Positions 33,880 through 43,387 of a stretch of DNA of 64,000 nucleotides are shown here, one piece after another. Origin of the DNA: Symbiodinium natans (taxonomy: Eukaryota; Sar; Dinophyceae; Suessiales; Symbiodiniaceae); NCBI GenBank assembly GCA_905221605.1, contig CAJNDS010002316.1, positions 1 through 64,000 on the forward strand. Reading direction: 5' to 3'. Numbering within the stretch: position 1 is the stretch's first letter; the number at the start of each line of letters is the position of its first letter. The notes beneath the pieces were generated by a model. It had not been told where the DNA came from, did not search any database, and saw only the letters and a program-made list of their open reading frames with translations. Made by a program: the position numbers and the translations under genes.

Positions 33880-34812
33880 TCTGCGCCCTGCAGGCGCGAC
33901 CTCAACGTCCGTCTGGGTGCGGGAACTGATCCGCGAGGACTCTGCTGTGTGAGAGCAAGTGCCGGTAATTGGAGCGCAAGGCTGACCGAGAGCATCAGTA
34001 GCATTCAGCTGAACGCAGGGTTGGGGCACCTGTTGGGATCTGGGCTCCAGTGTGTCTCGGACGCTCGTCGACAGGGGCGAAGCATGCGGCATGCCCATAG
34101 TGGCACACGTCTGATCGTGGGAGAGGGGAGGGGGCGGGAGGCTGGCAGTTTTTTGGCTGTTCTTTGCTGGGAGTGTTTCTGCAAGCTTGCCGTCAGTTCA
34201 TGTCTGCCGCAGTGTTGACCCACTCGACTCGCAGGATGGGAAGATCACAGAAAAGCTGAGGCCCAAGGAGGATTCCGATGCATGCATATCATGTCCATGT
34301 TTAACGCACGGCGTTCTGGAAGACAGAACTGCGGAGTTGATTTTTTCGGAACGTTGAAAAGAACCCACGCATGAATTGTGACGCAAGCAGCTTTTGAAGT
34401 TCGAGGATGGCAACAAGTTTGAGCCAGCGTTCCAAGTGAAAGGAACCTTGGCCAACGCCGCGACCTTAGTTCCACTCAATCGATTGCCTCAGTGCATTTC
34501 TGTGTTTGAATGAGCGGTTCTCCACGTGGTGTGCGATGTCAGGTGGATGACCTGAAGGAAGCCATGCGCTCAGAAACGGGTTGCCTTCGCCCTTGTCATT
34601 GAGCGCACATGGTATCTGAGTTCACTTCTGGTTGCTTCAGGGAATAAAGAACAAGGCGGAGCTCTCCATTCCTTCGTTCAAAATTGACATATACAGCCGG
34701 GAGGAGAGCTTTTCACGTCAAACCCTCCCACCTAGGCCTCCCTGTGCCGCGTCTCAGCTTGACTTTGCAGGATGGGCGCTGGGTGCCGGAAGATGAAGAA
34801 ACAAAAGTAAAT
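33880..34812 (+). CDS. Candidate downstream exons, possibly of the CR gene
   Basis: Short plus-strand stretches with coding character sit behind good acceptors: SVWVRELIREDS after CCTGCAG (about 33,890), DGKITEKLRPKEDSDACI after CTCGCAG (34,234), LLKFEDGNKFEPAFQVKG (34,391), GIKNKAELSIPSFKIDIY after CTTCAG (34,641) and DGRWVPEDEETK after TTTGCAG (34,771). They share one strand and modest spacing with the upstream gene. Linkage to it is inference; borders are approximate. Confidence 0.35.
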
Positions 34813-36290
34813 CGCGGCACATCCAAGCCCAGCACTTGGTTGCCATGACTTTTCAGCTTAGGGTTTTTTGCCGTCGTCCCGCTCGCAGGGCAGATTGCTA
34901 CGGGTTCGTGCTGCCACCAGCGGACGACGTATAAGTTGCATGCGTGTGCCTCAGCAGCGCCGGAGTTTGAGCGCTGCGAAGTTGCATCCGTCCTTGTTGT
35001 GTGAGCTTCTCGGCTGAGGTAGCAGCAGCATCACTGACGTTTTTGGCGTTGCGGCTTTGCTTGACTTCCAGGATTAGCAGACAGCAGTTCAACGATGTTC
35101 AACGCTCACATTCTTTGAGCAGGCTACTTCGTTCAAGTTTTCAAGTCAAGCGGGGCGTGCAACGGGTACAGGACCAGCGACACCGGTCAAAAGCAGTTTC
35201 ACAGAGGCGCTCTTAGTCGTGCTTAAGTGCACAGACACGATCAATCCATTTGAAGAAATCTGGGGGAAGAGCGCTTGCTTTGCTTTGCTTTGCCAGTACT
35301 TCAACTTTGAGTCTTACTTGTTAGCATGATTTTTCTGGCTGAATCGTGAATGAAATCGGGGAATCCGTGCTCGCAGCTGTGCGGGCTCTGGGTTTCACTC
35401 ATCAACCTTGCGACGTGCAGTCGGTGTGGCCATGTTTGCAAGTGACATGCTTCGGATCAAACCGGGCGCCGCTCGGGATAGAAACCGGGGGGCTCCGAAA
35501 GGAGCAAGGTCGGAATTCCGACCCCGAAACCGGTATTCCGGCCTCGGTTCAGGCCGAGGCCGGGAAAAATTAATTGATTTTTTTTTTCGGGCCGGCTTGT
35601 CATTCTTGTCATTCCTGTCATTGTTTACACGTCCTCCAGAGCACACAAGTACCTGTGACAGAATGACCAGCCCCCGAGAGGGCAGCGGCAGGAGACAAGA
35701 ATGACAAGCTTCCCGAAAATAAGAAGCAAAGTTCTTGCAAAGAGCGCTGAAACGGGCTTTAAGGGGGGGCCCACCCGGCTGTAGCTCGTAGCAGCTCGCG
35801 AGCAGCATGCATTTAGCTTCTGGGCAGCTCTTTCTGCGACTCGCTGTCCTTCCTAGCAGCTCGCAGGCCCAGCGTGTGCCCTTAAACTGCTTCCGAACAG
35901 CACGCGCCCTCAAACTGCTCCCGAACCGCCGCGCGCCCTGTTTGCAAGCACTTTAGAGCCCCTTCGATTCCGCGACCTACCGCTCCGAGCCCGCATAAAC
36001 GGAACTTAATGTGATTCGGGGAGGGTGTTCCAGCCTCGTTTCGAGAGATGCTCGAGAATTTCTACGTTTACAATTTGCAAATCCATGTTGCCATGCGAAG
36101 CTTCAATTGTGTCAGCGGAGCTGATGGCCAGCACCGAAACAATCCCACGCGCGACGATTTCCAAGAACGCTCGACAACAAACCAAAGCAGATCGACTGTG
36201 ACGGATTCACGTCCACCTCGAACGTGCACACAACGAACGCTGCGAGCGCCTTCGGCCATTGCGATCTGCAACTAATCGATCCATCCAAAG
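34813..36290. other. No supported gene
   Basis: Short ORFs only. A small tandem of tgtcattct(t/c) lies at 35,598-35,625 and a repeated agcagctcgc phrase at 35,790-35,870. Confidence 0.4.
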
Positions 36291-36299
36291 GTAGCACAG

Positions 36300-36710
36300 C
36301 GGACCCGCAGTGACTCGTAGTGACTCCGTAGTAGTGAGTAGTGACCCGTAGTGAACCGCAGTGACCCGTAGTGACCCGTAGTGACCCGTAGTGACCCGTA
36401 GTGACGCGTAGTGACCCGTAGTGACCCGTAGTGACTCGTAGTGACCCGTAGTGACCCGTAGTGACTCGTAGTGACCCGTAGTGACCCGTCGTGACCGGTA
36501 GTGACCCGTAGTGACCCGTAGTGACCCGTAGTGACGCGTAGTGACCCATAGTGACCCGTACTGACCCGTAGTGACCCGTAGTGACCCGTAGTGACCCGTA
36601 GTGACCCGTAGTGACCCGTAGTGACCCCGTAGTGACCCGTAGTGACCCGTAGTGACCCGTAGTGACCCGTAGTGACCCGTCGTGACCCGTAACGCGTAGT
36701 GACCGTTACA
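36300..36710. repeat. 10-bp minisatellite GTAGTGACCC, about 40 units
   Basis: Near-perfect decamers with rare GTAGTGACTC and GTAGTGACGC variants. Because the period is 10, all three minus frames stay open; the resulting 145-188-codon ORFs are artefacts. Confidence 0.97.
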
Positions 36711-36759
36711 GCTGCATCGCGAAGAACAGTCGTAAAAAGCGCTGCAAACTGCAGTATGA

Positions 36760-37180
36760 CGCAGAAGCAGCACTTCACTGCAGAGACTCGGTTAGAGACT
36801 CAGTCTTTTTGGAATCTTTGACGGTGAAGACTGCAGTCTTTTTGGAGTCTCTTCGAAGTCCGCCTACCACTTCTACTGCTGCAAACTGCTGTTTCTGCTA
36901 CTACTGCTTCAACTTCGAGCAAGATTGCGACATTAATGAGTTATTGTTGGCTCATATTTTGTCATTCTTGAGCCATTCTTGAATTAAACAAATTCTTTTT
37001 GTGTCTTTTTGAACAAAATTTGCATTTTTTATTCTGCAGCAAACGAGTTTTTTGTGCATTGTAGTGACGTTGTAGTGACGTTGTAGTGACGTTGTAGTGA
37101 CGTTGTAGTGACGTTGTAGTGACGTTGTAGTGACGTTGTAGTGACGTTGTAGTGACGTTGCTACAAAAGAGGCTGTCGTG
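36760..37180 (-). repeat. Element module plus 11-bp GTAGTGACGTT array
   Basis: 36,770-36,960 is a copy of the gagactcagtcttt...gaagactgcagtcttttt module also found at 37,620-37,800 and, inverted, at 26,850-27,010. About ten GTAGTGACGTT units follow at 37,055-37,160, ending at a terminal-like cttttggaataagttaccataa. Confidence 0.8.
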
Positions 37181-38305
37181 ACATTTTAATGGCTTTTGGA
37201 ATAAGTTACCATAAATCAAACCGAGCGAGCCGCGGAATCATAGTGGCGACCCAGTGGCGACCCTGTGGCGACCTTGTGGCTGCCACTGCTACTCTGCCAC
37301 TCCGCCCTGCTGCCCTGCCACTGCCTGCTCTCTGCCACTGCTGCTGCTCTGCCACCCCCGCCCTGCTGCCCTGCCACAGCTGTCCACTGCTGCCCTGCCA
37401 GCCTGCCCACTCTGCACTACTGCCCTGCCACTGCTGCCCTAGCACTGCTGCCCTGCCACTGCTGCTCTCTGCCACTGCTGCTGCTCTGCACTCCCGCCTG
37501 GCCAGTCCGCCCCACTGCCCTGTCTGTTCTGCCACCGTCCCGCTGATCAGCATTGTTGCAGCATCACGAAGAACAGTGGCGAATCGTAAAAGCGCTGCAA
37601 ACTGCAGTATAATGCACAAGCAGCAGTCGCTGCAGAGACTCGGTGAGAGACTCAGTCTTTATGGAATCTTTTACGGTGAAGACTGCAGTCTTTTTGGAGT
37701 CTCTTCGAAGTCTGCCTACTACTTCTACTGCTGCTGCTGTTGCTGCTACTGCTCAACTTCTGCTTCGAGCAAAGATTGCAACATTATTGAGTCATTATTG
37801 CGACATTATTGAGTCATTATTGAATCATTGTTGGCTCATATTTGACTCATTATTGAAACAAACGAAATTCTTTTTCGCTCCATGTTGACAACACCTTGCG
37901 GTCACAACGCGGTCACAACGCGGTCACAACGCGGTCACAACGCGGTCACAACGCGGTCACAACGCGGTCACAACGCGGTCACAACGCGGTCACAACGAGG
38001 TCACAACGCGGTCACAACGAGGTCACAACGCGGTCACAACGCGGTCACAACGCGGTGCTGCTGCTGTAGTGACGTTGTAGTGACGTTGTAGTGACGTTGT
38101 AGTGACGTTGTAGTGACGTTGTAGTGACGTTGTTGTAGTGACGTTGTAGTGACGTTGTAGTGACGTTGTAGTGACGTTGTAGTGACGTTGTAGTGACGTT
38201 GTAGTGACGTTGTAGTGACGTTGTAGTGACGTTGCAGCATAAGAGGCTGTAGTGACATTTTAGCGGCTTTTGGAATAAGTTACCATAAGTGCCCCCTTAC
38301 TTATA
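37181..38305 (-). repeat. GTCACTAC satellite element, right inverted copy
   Basis: Contains C-rich ctgccactgctgccctgcc units (37,280-37,540), the 180-bp module (37,600-37,800), about 14 gcggtcacaac units (37,900-38,055), about 15 gtagtgacgtt units (38,066-38,235) and the terminal motif ending ataagtgcccccttacttat. It mirrors 26,403-27,180 on the opposite strand. Confidence 0.9.
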
Positions 38306-38310
38306 TATGT

Positions 38311-38610
38311 AACAATGTTCTCGTCTCCCTACATCACAAAGAGCAATGCCAGCATTACGCCCCCTTTCCTAAACAAGCAGCTCTTGTCCTTGCTGCGGTT
38401 GGATATAATATACGTGAGGCTGCTCGAGCCAAGCTTGCACACATACTTGGTCTGACCTATCTTCAATTGGCAAGTGCTACACCGTTGGAGCTTCAAAGCT
38501 TTACTGAGGTGTATAGTAAGGCCATTTGGGCTATTCCGGCCAAGGAGCAATACACCATGCTTGTGCAGATCCACTGCAAGTGCTCCATGTGCCAGCAGCC
38601 ACAGTCCATC
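38311..38610 (+). CDS. LINE ORF1, C-terminal part
   Basis: Open frame without a start inside the retained part. It includes LAAVGYNIREAARAKLAH, LGLTYLQLASATPLELQSF and a Cys-rich CKCSMCQQPQ. The frame breaks exactly at the left inversion point. Undoing the inversion would let ORF1 end a few codons later, overlapping an ATG that would start ORF2. Possible nucleic-acid-binding protein; the family cannot be named. Confidence 0.5.
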
Positions 38611-38830
38611 TCCCACATATGATCCCCAAGTAAGTTGGCAAAATAACTCGGATTTTGCCTATAGAAGGCATAGAGCACACCATCGGGACCCGGGGAAGAA
38701 TCCTTGGTGGTAATAATGGCCTTGAAGATGATGCTTTCATCTGGTAAGTCAGCCGGCACGAAGGGGGCCCTTTGCGCATATGGCTGTAGGAGTTTGTCCC
38801 ACTGGTTATCGCATTGACAAGGGAAAGTGG
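38611..38830 (-). CDS. Reverse transcriptase, N-terminal end (inverted part)
   Basis: Minus frame with FVPADLPDESIIFKAI and SSPGPDGVLYAFYR, the standard start of a LINE reverse transcriptase (PGPDG), ending NLLGDHMWEMD at the inversion point. Its continuation is the plus-strand ORF beginning at 40,512. Confidence 0.75.
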
Positions 38831-40510
38831 TGCCAAAAGGCTCTAGTTGCCCTTAGTGCAGCATCAAACTGACTCATAGATGTGATCAGCTGGCCATTTT
38901 CGCTTCTGACCTGTTGCGAATCGATTATTCGAGGGCAGATTTTCCTGAAGGCCTGCCACTTAATTTTAGACTTATCAACCTGCAAATCTCTTTGAGCAAC
39001 CAGGGAACGAAGACTTGGTGAGGGGGCAGTTTTCAGCTCTGCACCAAGGTGTAGCCGATTAAGCGCTTCTTGAAGCCAATGTCTCGGAAGCTCGGCTGAA
39101 CCATTACCTGACGGCGTGAAAGGGGGTATGGTGATATGCCTGGCTAAAGATGTGACGGTGCTTGCGTTGACACCGACAGTCGCACCAGTGCTCCTGTTCA
39201 AAAGGCGTACCAACTTCCTAATTAATGCAGCAATTGAGTTTCCAGCTTGGGCACGTAGGTTTGCATGCCACAAGAAACATGTGGCTTTTTGTGCAACGAG
39301 CGCGTCAGAAGGGCAGAGTTTTTGACCTTTGTTCTGCTCTTCAATCAAGCGGGCTTTAGTGCAATTAATTAGTTTACGAAGAAGAAGGTGCGAAGGGCTA
39401 GTCTCCGCAGCCTCGATGCCAGGCAAGTCAGTAGTCGCAGGTGGAACAGAAAAAGCCGCAGCAGGAACTGTCCGAACAGGTATCGCCGGGACATCTTTGT
39501 CAAGCTTATGCTTCGGCCGAAACCGAATCTTTACCAAGTGATGTCCTCCAGTTACTTTTTTGTGCTTCCAAGAGACAGAACAGATCTTGGCGGACAAGTA
39601 CAGCGAACTGGAAATAAGGTAATGGTCAAGGTGACTGCAGGTAGAGCCTTGCTCGAAAGTTGGCCTGTCAGACTTGCATTCAATCATGTCGCCTTGAGCA
39701 AGGAGATGTGCATACTCACCCTCCTTCTGCTGATTAACAGCATTGAAGTCCCCCCCAAGGACAACCACATGAGTTGCATCCTTGACAAAAGCACTAAGTG
39801 CAGGGAAAAGCTTCCCCCATTGATCAGGGTGCCAATAAACCGACAGGAGCCAGTAGCAGACAGACCGAAATCTGACCAGCACGGCAAGGGCAAAACCAGG
39901 CACAAGGTCAACAGTTTCTACGACTTTATAGTCCTGTGGCAAACAGACAGCAACTCCTCCAGAGTGTCCAGATTCCTTCCAAATAGCGAGAGAGGCAATC
40001 GTATTTATTCTGGCTGTTGCCTGTCTGAATCGGTGTAAACAGGCAGCATTCCATTTGGTTTCCTGCAAAAGCACGGGCGTTTGGTGAGCCAACGCACCAA
40101 TGGTACGAAGCTTGGCAAGGCCAATAGTGTCGAAGGTACACAGCGAGGTAACGTTCCAACTAACGACAGCCTGCAGCTTGCACGGCTCCTTTGGGATCGT
40201 GTCGAAGTAAGGAACAAGCCTGTCAGCTATGAGATTCAGTGCAAGTTCAAGCTCTTCTGTCGGGAGCTGAAGATTGATAGCAGCAATTAGGTTAAAAGGT
40301 CGGCTGTCATTGGCCATGAGAGCAAGCTTCAGCTCACGTGTTGTGGGATAGGTGAGTGGCAGGTTGTAGGCAAGGAGAATGCTGTTGAGGGATCTGACAC
40401 GTGCGCGATGTCTACGACAAGCAACATAGGCATTGAGGTGATCAAGGAAGGTCGTAGACCTTGCCTTGATCACCACGTCACGAATCGTCGTCATAGGGGC
40501 AAAGGGTCCC
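38806..40510 (-). CDS. LINE endonuclease (AP/EEP superfamily)
   Basis: Nicking endonuclease for target-primed reverse transcription. A leading region of about 120 residues is followed by the EEP fold: SWNVTSL, LLQETKW (catalytic Glu), GGDFNAV, SHLDHYLI and GHHLVKI, with the Asp/Asn/His residues of the active site visible. A linker of about 230 residues follows. The frame ends at 38,806 through a one-base shift in a TTTCCC run; in the next frame it continues as CDNQWDKLLQPYAQRAPF toward the reverse transcriptase. The likely start is the ATG of MTTIRDVV near 40,495. Confidence 0.8.
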
Positions 40511-40511
40511 G

Positions 40512-43364
40512 ATGGACCCCATAGAAGCAATGGTAGACAGCAGGTTGCCGATCGTAGACATAAATGCGTGCTTGTCTCAAGCTGATCATCCGCTTCAGGC
40601 CTTAGTCTTCATTCCCAAGGCAGACAAGGGTGCGTACGCGGACAACTACAGGCCACTAGACATGCCCGATACTTGTGATCGAATCATTGACTCCGCAATC
40701 TACGCTGTCCTTGCTGAGTCTTTCAAAGAATCGCTACATCCTGCCCAGGCTCTTCTTAATCACTTCAAAGAACCACAGGCAAATTATGCCCAAATGCAAC
40801 ACTACTTGGAGCTCAAAGATGCCCAGTACACAGTCATGCTTTCCGACTTTGCCAAGGCCTTTGAACGGGTGAATCCCTGGTGGGTACTACAGTGCTTAGC
40901 GGCAAGAGCTGCCCCTGCCTGGATCAAAGCTTACGTCATCCACCTTATGTTTGGGAGGCGCACCCAGCATAAAGTGCAAGGTTTCTTGCTCGAGCCTATC
41001 TCCATCCACCAAGGCCTAGCTATGGGAAGGGCGACTTCTGTTGTCCTTTTCTGTCTCGCCTTAGATCCCTTGATTTGGGCGCTGCACGACATTTCTTCCT
41101 TCATAAGACTAACGGCTTACATGGACGATAACAGCGCTGCCTCCAAAGGCCTGCATTGGGTGGAAAAGGCACAAAGAACTTTCGAACCAGCGCACAGCGC
41201 GGGGTTACAAGTTCTCCGTCACCAATGCTTCCAAGCAGGGTTTATTTCTTTACAGGTTCTCCCTGGGGATGTCAGAGCATGCATAGCCCAATTTGGTGTC
41301 GCTTGGATTGAGTCCAAACAGCTTCCACCGAGCAATACTCTCACCATTGGAGGTCCCTCATTGCATCAAGCCTTGTGCTTACTGCTTCAACAGAACATCT
41401 ACAGCCTCGACCAAGCAATGAGGATGTCCTTGACTAGGCTTGACGTGCGACACGGACTGCTCTTAGTAAGCGGAAGCAAATGCTACGTCCTGTCTAGCGA
41501 TATGCTGCTTTGCATGTGCACACAACAGCAAAATTTCCAGGCTTTGTTGGCTTGCATTATTGCATCGCCTTGCAAATGCAAATGCAAAACTTCTATTCTT
41601 ACCAACAAGCCCTTCAAAACTGCTGATATCCTTCTCCTCGACATGACGCCTTGGGGGTCTAAGATTATTGCTGAGACTGCAACAATGTTGGGCTTTATCC
41701 TGCGTGGCCGCATGTCAAAATATGAATGGGAGCAAGCAACGTCTATTGATGAAATCCATTGGGTTGGACAAAGGAAAATGTCAGATGTTTCCTTGCGCAT
41801 GCTGATCCTTGATAAGGCCTTGTGCAATATGTTGAGAAGGAATAAACAAGCTCTTTCCCTTACTGCATCAATGCCTGCCAGGATTCAATTCCATACGGCC
41901 TTCATTGCCTCTTGCCCTCTTTTCTGCAATTCCTTGTACGCCTTCACCAAAAGGCATATGCTCAAAGCACTAGCTATTGCCAGCTCAACTATTTTGAGGC
42001 GTCCCTGGATTCAGGCCAAACATATGGCGGGCGTTTTTGATTTTATCAAAGCGCCTAGGGCAATGGATCCTGAGATAGGCGCCATATTATCTAAAGTTGG
42101 CCTACTGCTGCGCTGGAGAGGCAAATGGGCTTTAAACGTTATCCTGCATGACCTTGAAAATGCGCATGCGGCCAACCTTCCCTTCTACCATTCGTTGCTT
42201 GTGCAAGCCAGGCAAGCCATTCAGAAATCAGTCTCCTTAGGAGACTCACCAATCATTGAGCAGTTCAAAAGCAAGTGCCATGATGCCCTATCTGCTGCGC
42301 TGCCTCGAGTGAGCCCTCACTCAGGCGGTCGCAAGCTCAAGCAGGCGCAAATTGCGCTTAGAGCAGTGTTGCGCAATGCTGCTTGTGTTCAGGCGCAAGG
42401 ATATCTTCGACAAAAAGTTGCGAACCATGCACATGAGAGACAGCTATGTGCCATTTTGCTTGCGCTAAACCTCCCGCCAAAGAACGTGGCTTCGGATGTC
42501 ACTCGTTGCTACGCACTTAGATGGGCCATTGTTGAAGAAGCCGATGCATATTTTGTGTACAGGCAATATGCCTCTAGGGACGAGCAATGTAGAGTCTGCC
42601 TACGCAAACAAACAGGGAAAGAGCTCTGGTATGACAATGGGTTCGGCAGCATGCCAGTCTGCAAACTCTGTCATCTCAACCAAAGCTGCCCTGATGACCT
42701 TGCCCATGCCATCAGCTGCATGCTGCCTTGCTGTGATGTTAACCAAGCACCACTCCTGCAATGTGCGGCAATGCCTGGTGCTCCGGCTAGAACTATTACT
42801 TACAGAGCAGCTATACCCAATGAGCACCAGTGTACTTTCATCCAAAGCCACTGCCTGCTCTGTGGGCTGGGAGCAAACACAACAGAGCATTGGCTTACGG
42901 CTTGTGTGGTCACCAAAGCCTCCCTCTTTATTGTCCTAGTCACATTGGGATATGCTGGCACTGCCTCGTTTGACTCCCTGTGTCACACTGCCCTTCCTAA
43001 GATCAATGTTGAGGGAGGGATTGACAAGAAATTCTGTGCCGTCCTATTAGCATGGATTGCGACCATAAGAAGATATACTATGGAACAGCAATGCACCTGG
43101 CACCCTGGATGGTGTGAGACACCGCAACGGGCAAAACACATCAGTAACATACCCAAGCTCGCGTCACGTCTTTGGAATACCATCCCGAGGATGTTACTTC
43201 CCAAAGCATTACCGGCATGGTGGGTTGACACGGAACGCTGCAAGCCCTGTTGCAACGACGGAGGACTCCATATTGAGGTCAAGCATCCCCTTTCTGCCTT
43301 AATTAAAGCAAGCGCCCAAGGTGTTACCGTCTCCCCCAGGAATGCCAAAAAGGGAATGTCTTAG
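40512..43364 (+). CDS. LINE reverse transcriptase
   Basis: 950 codons. The first ATG is an accident of the inversion: the protein originally began in the inverted segment. Motifs: ALVFIPKADKGAYADNYRPL (finger region), motif A LSDFAKAFERV (about 40,845), motif B HQGLAMGRATS (about 41,005), motif C AYMDDNSA (about 41,118). A long connection follows, with Cys/His clusters such as CRVCLRKQTG and CKLCHLNQSCPDD that may be zinc-binding. The frame ends in a one-base shift within AAAAAGGG near 43,348; the minus-one frame runs on into the RNase H ORF. Confidence 0.88.
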   Translation: MDPIEAMVDSRLPIVDINACLSQADHPLQALVFIPKADKGAYADNYRPLDMPDTCDRIIDSAIYAVLAESFKESLHPAQALLNHFKEPQANYAQMQHYLELKDAQYTVMLSDFAKAFERVNPWWVLQCLAARAAPAWIKAYVIHLMFGRRTQHKVQGFLLEPISIHQGLAMGRATSVVLFCLALDPLIWALHDISSFIRLTAYMDDNSAASKGLHWVEKAQRTFEPAHSAGLQVLRHQCFQAGFISLQVLPGDVRACIAQFGVAWIESKQLPPSNTLTIGGPSLHQALCLLLQQNIYSLDQAMRMSLTRLDVRHGLLLVSGSKCYVLSSDMLLCMCTQQQNFQALLACIIASPCKCKCKTSILTNKPFKTADILLLDMTPWGSKIIAETATMLGFILRGRMSKYEWEQATSIDEIHWVGQRKMSDVSLRMLILDKALCNMLRRNKQALSLTASMPARIQFHTAFIASCPLFCNSLYAFTKRHMLKALAIASSTILRRPWIQAKHMAGVFDFIKAPRAMDPEIGAILSKVGLLLRWRGKWALNVILHDLENAHAANLPFYHSLLVQARQAIQKSVSLGDSPIIEQFKSKCHDALSAALPRVSPHSGGRKLKQAQIALRAVLRNAACVQAQGYLRQKVANHAHERQLCAILLALNLPPKNVASDVTRCYALRWAIVEEADAYFVYRQYASRDEQCRVCLRKQTGKELWYDNGFGSMPVCKLCHLNQSCPDDLAHAISCMLPCCDVNQAPLLQCAAMPGAPARTITYRAAIPNEHQCTFIQSHCLLCGLGANTTEHWLTACVVTKASLFIVLVTLGYAGTASFDSLCHTALPKINVEGGIDKKFCAVLLAWIATIRRYTMEQQCTWHPGWCETPQRAKHISNIPKLASRLWNTIPRMLLPKALPAWWVDTERCKPCCNDGGLHIEVKHPLSALIKASAQGVTVSPRNAKKGMS

Positions 43365-43387
43365 CAACATTAGATGCACAGCATTAC

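Larger units (their letters stand above)
38611..40510 (-). other. Inverted 1,900-bp segment of the LINE
   Basis: Bounded by GTCCATC (38,604-38,610) and its reverse complement GATGGAC (40,511-40,517). Flipping it restores the reverse-transcriptase frame at the right junction (GDHMWEMDPIEA) and an ORF1/ORF2 overlap at the left junction. Confidence 0.85.

Noticed and set aside
36112-36778. Three overlapping minus ORFs of 145-188 codons (GHYGSLRVTT-type peptides)
   Set aside because: A 10-bp repeat leaves all three frames open with the same peptide; no independent coding evidence.
38311-40517. Twin-priming 5' inversion of the LINE
   Set aside because: Twin priming leaves the inverted part at the extreme 5' end. 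Here plus-strand ORF1 remains on the left of the inverted part, so an internal inversion fits better.
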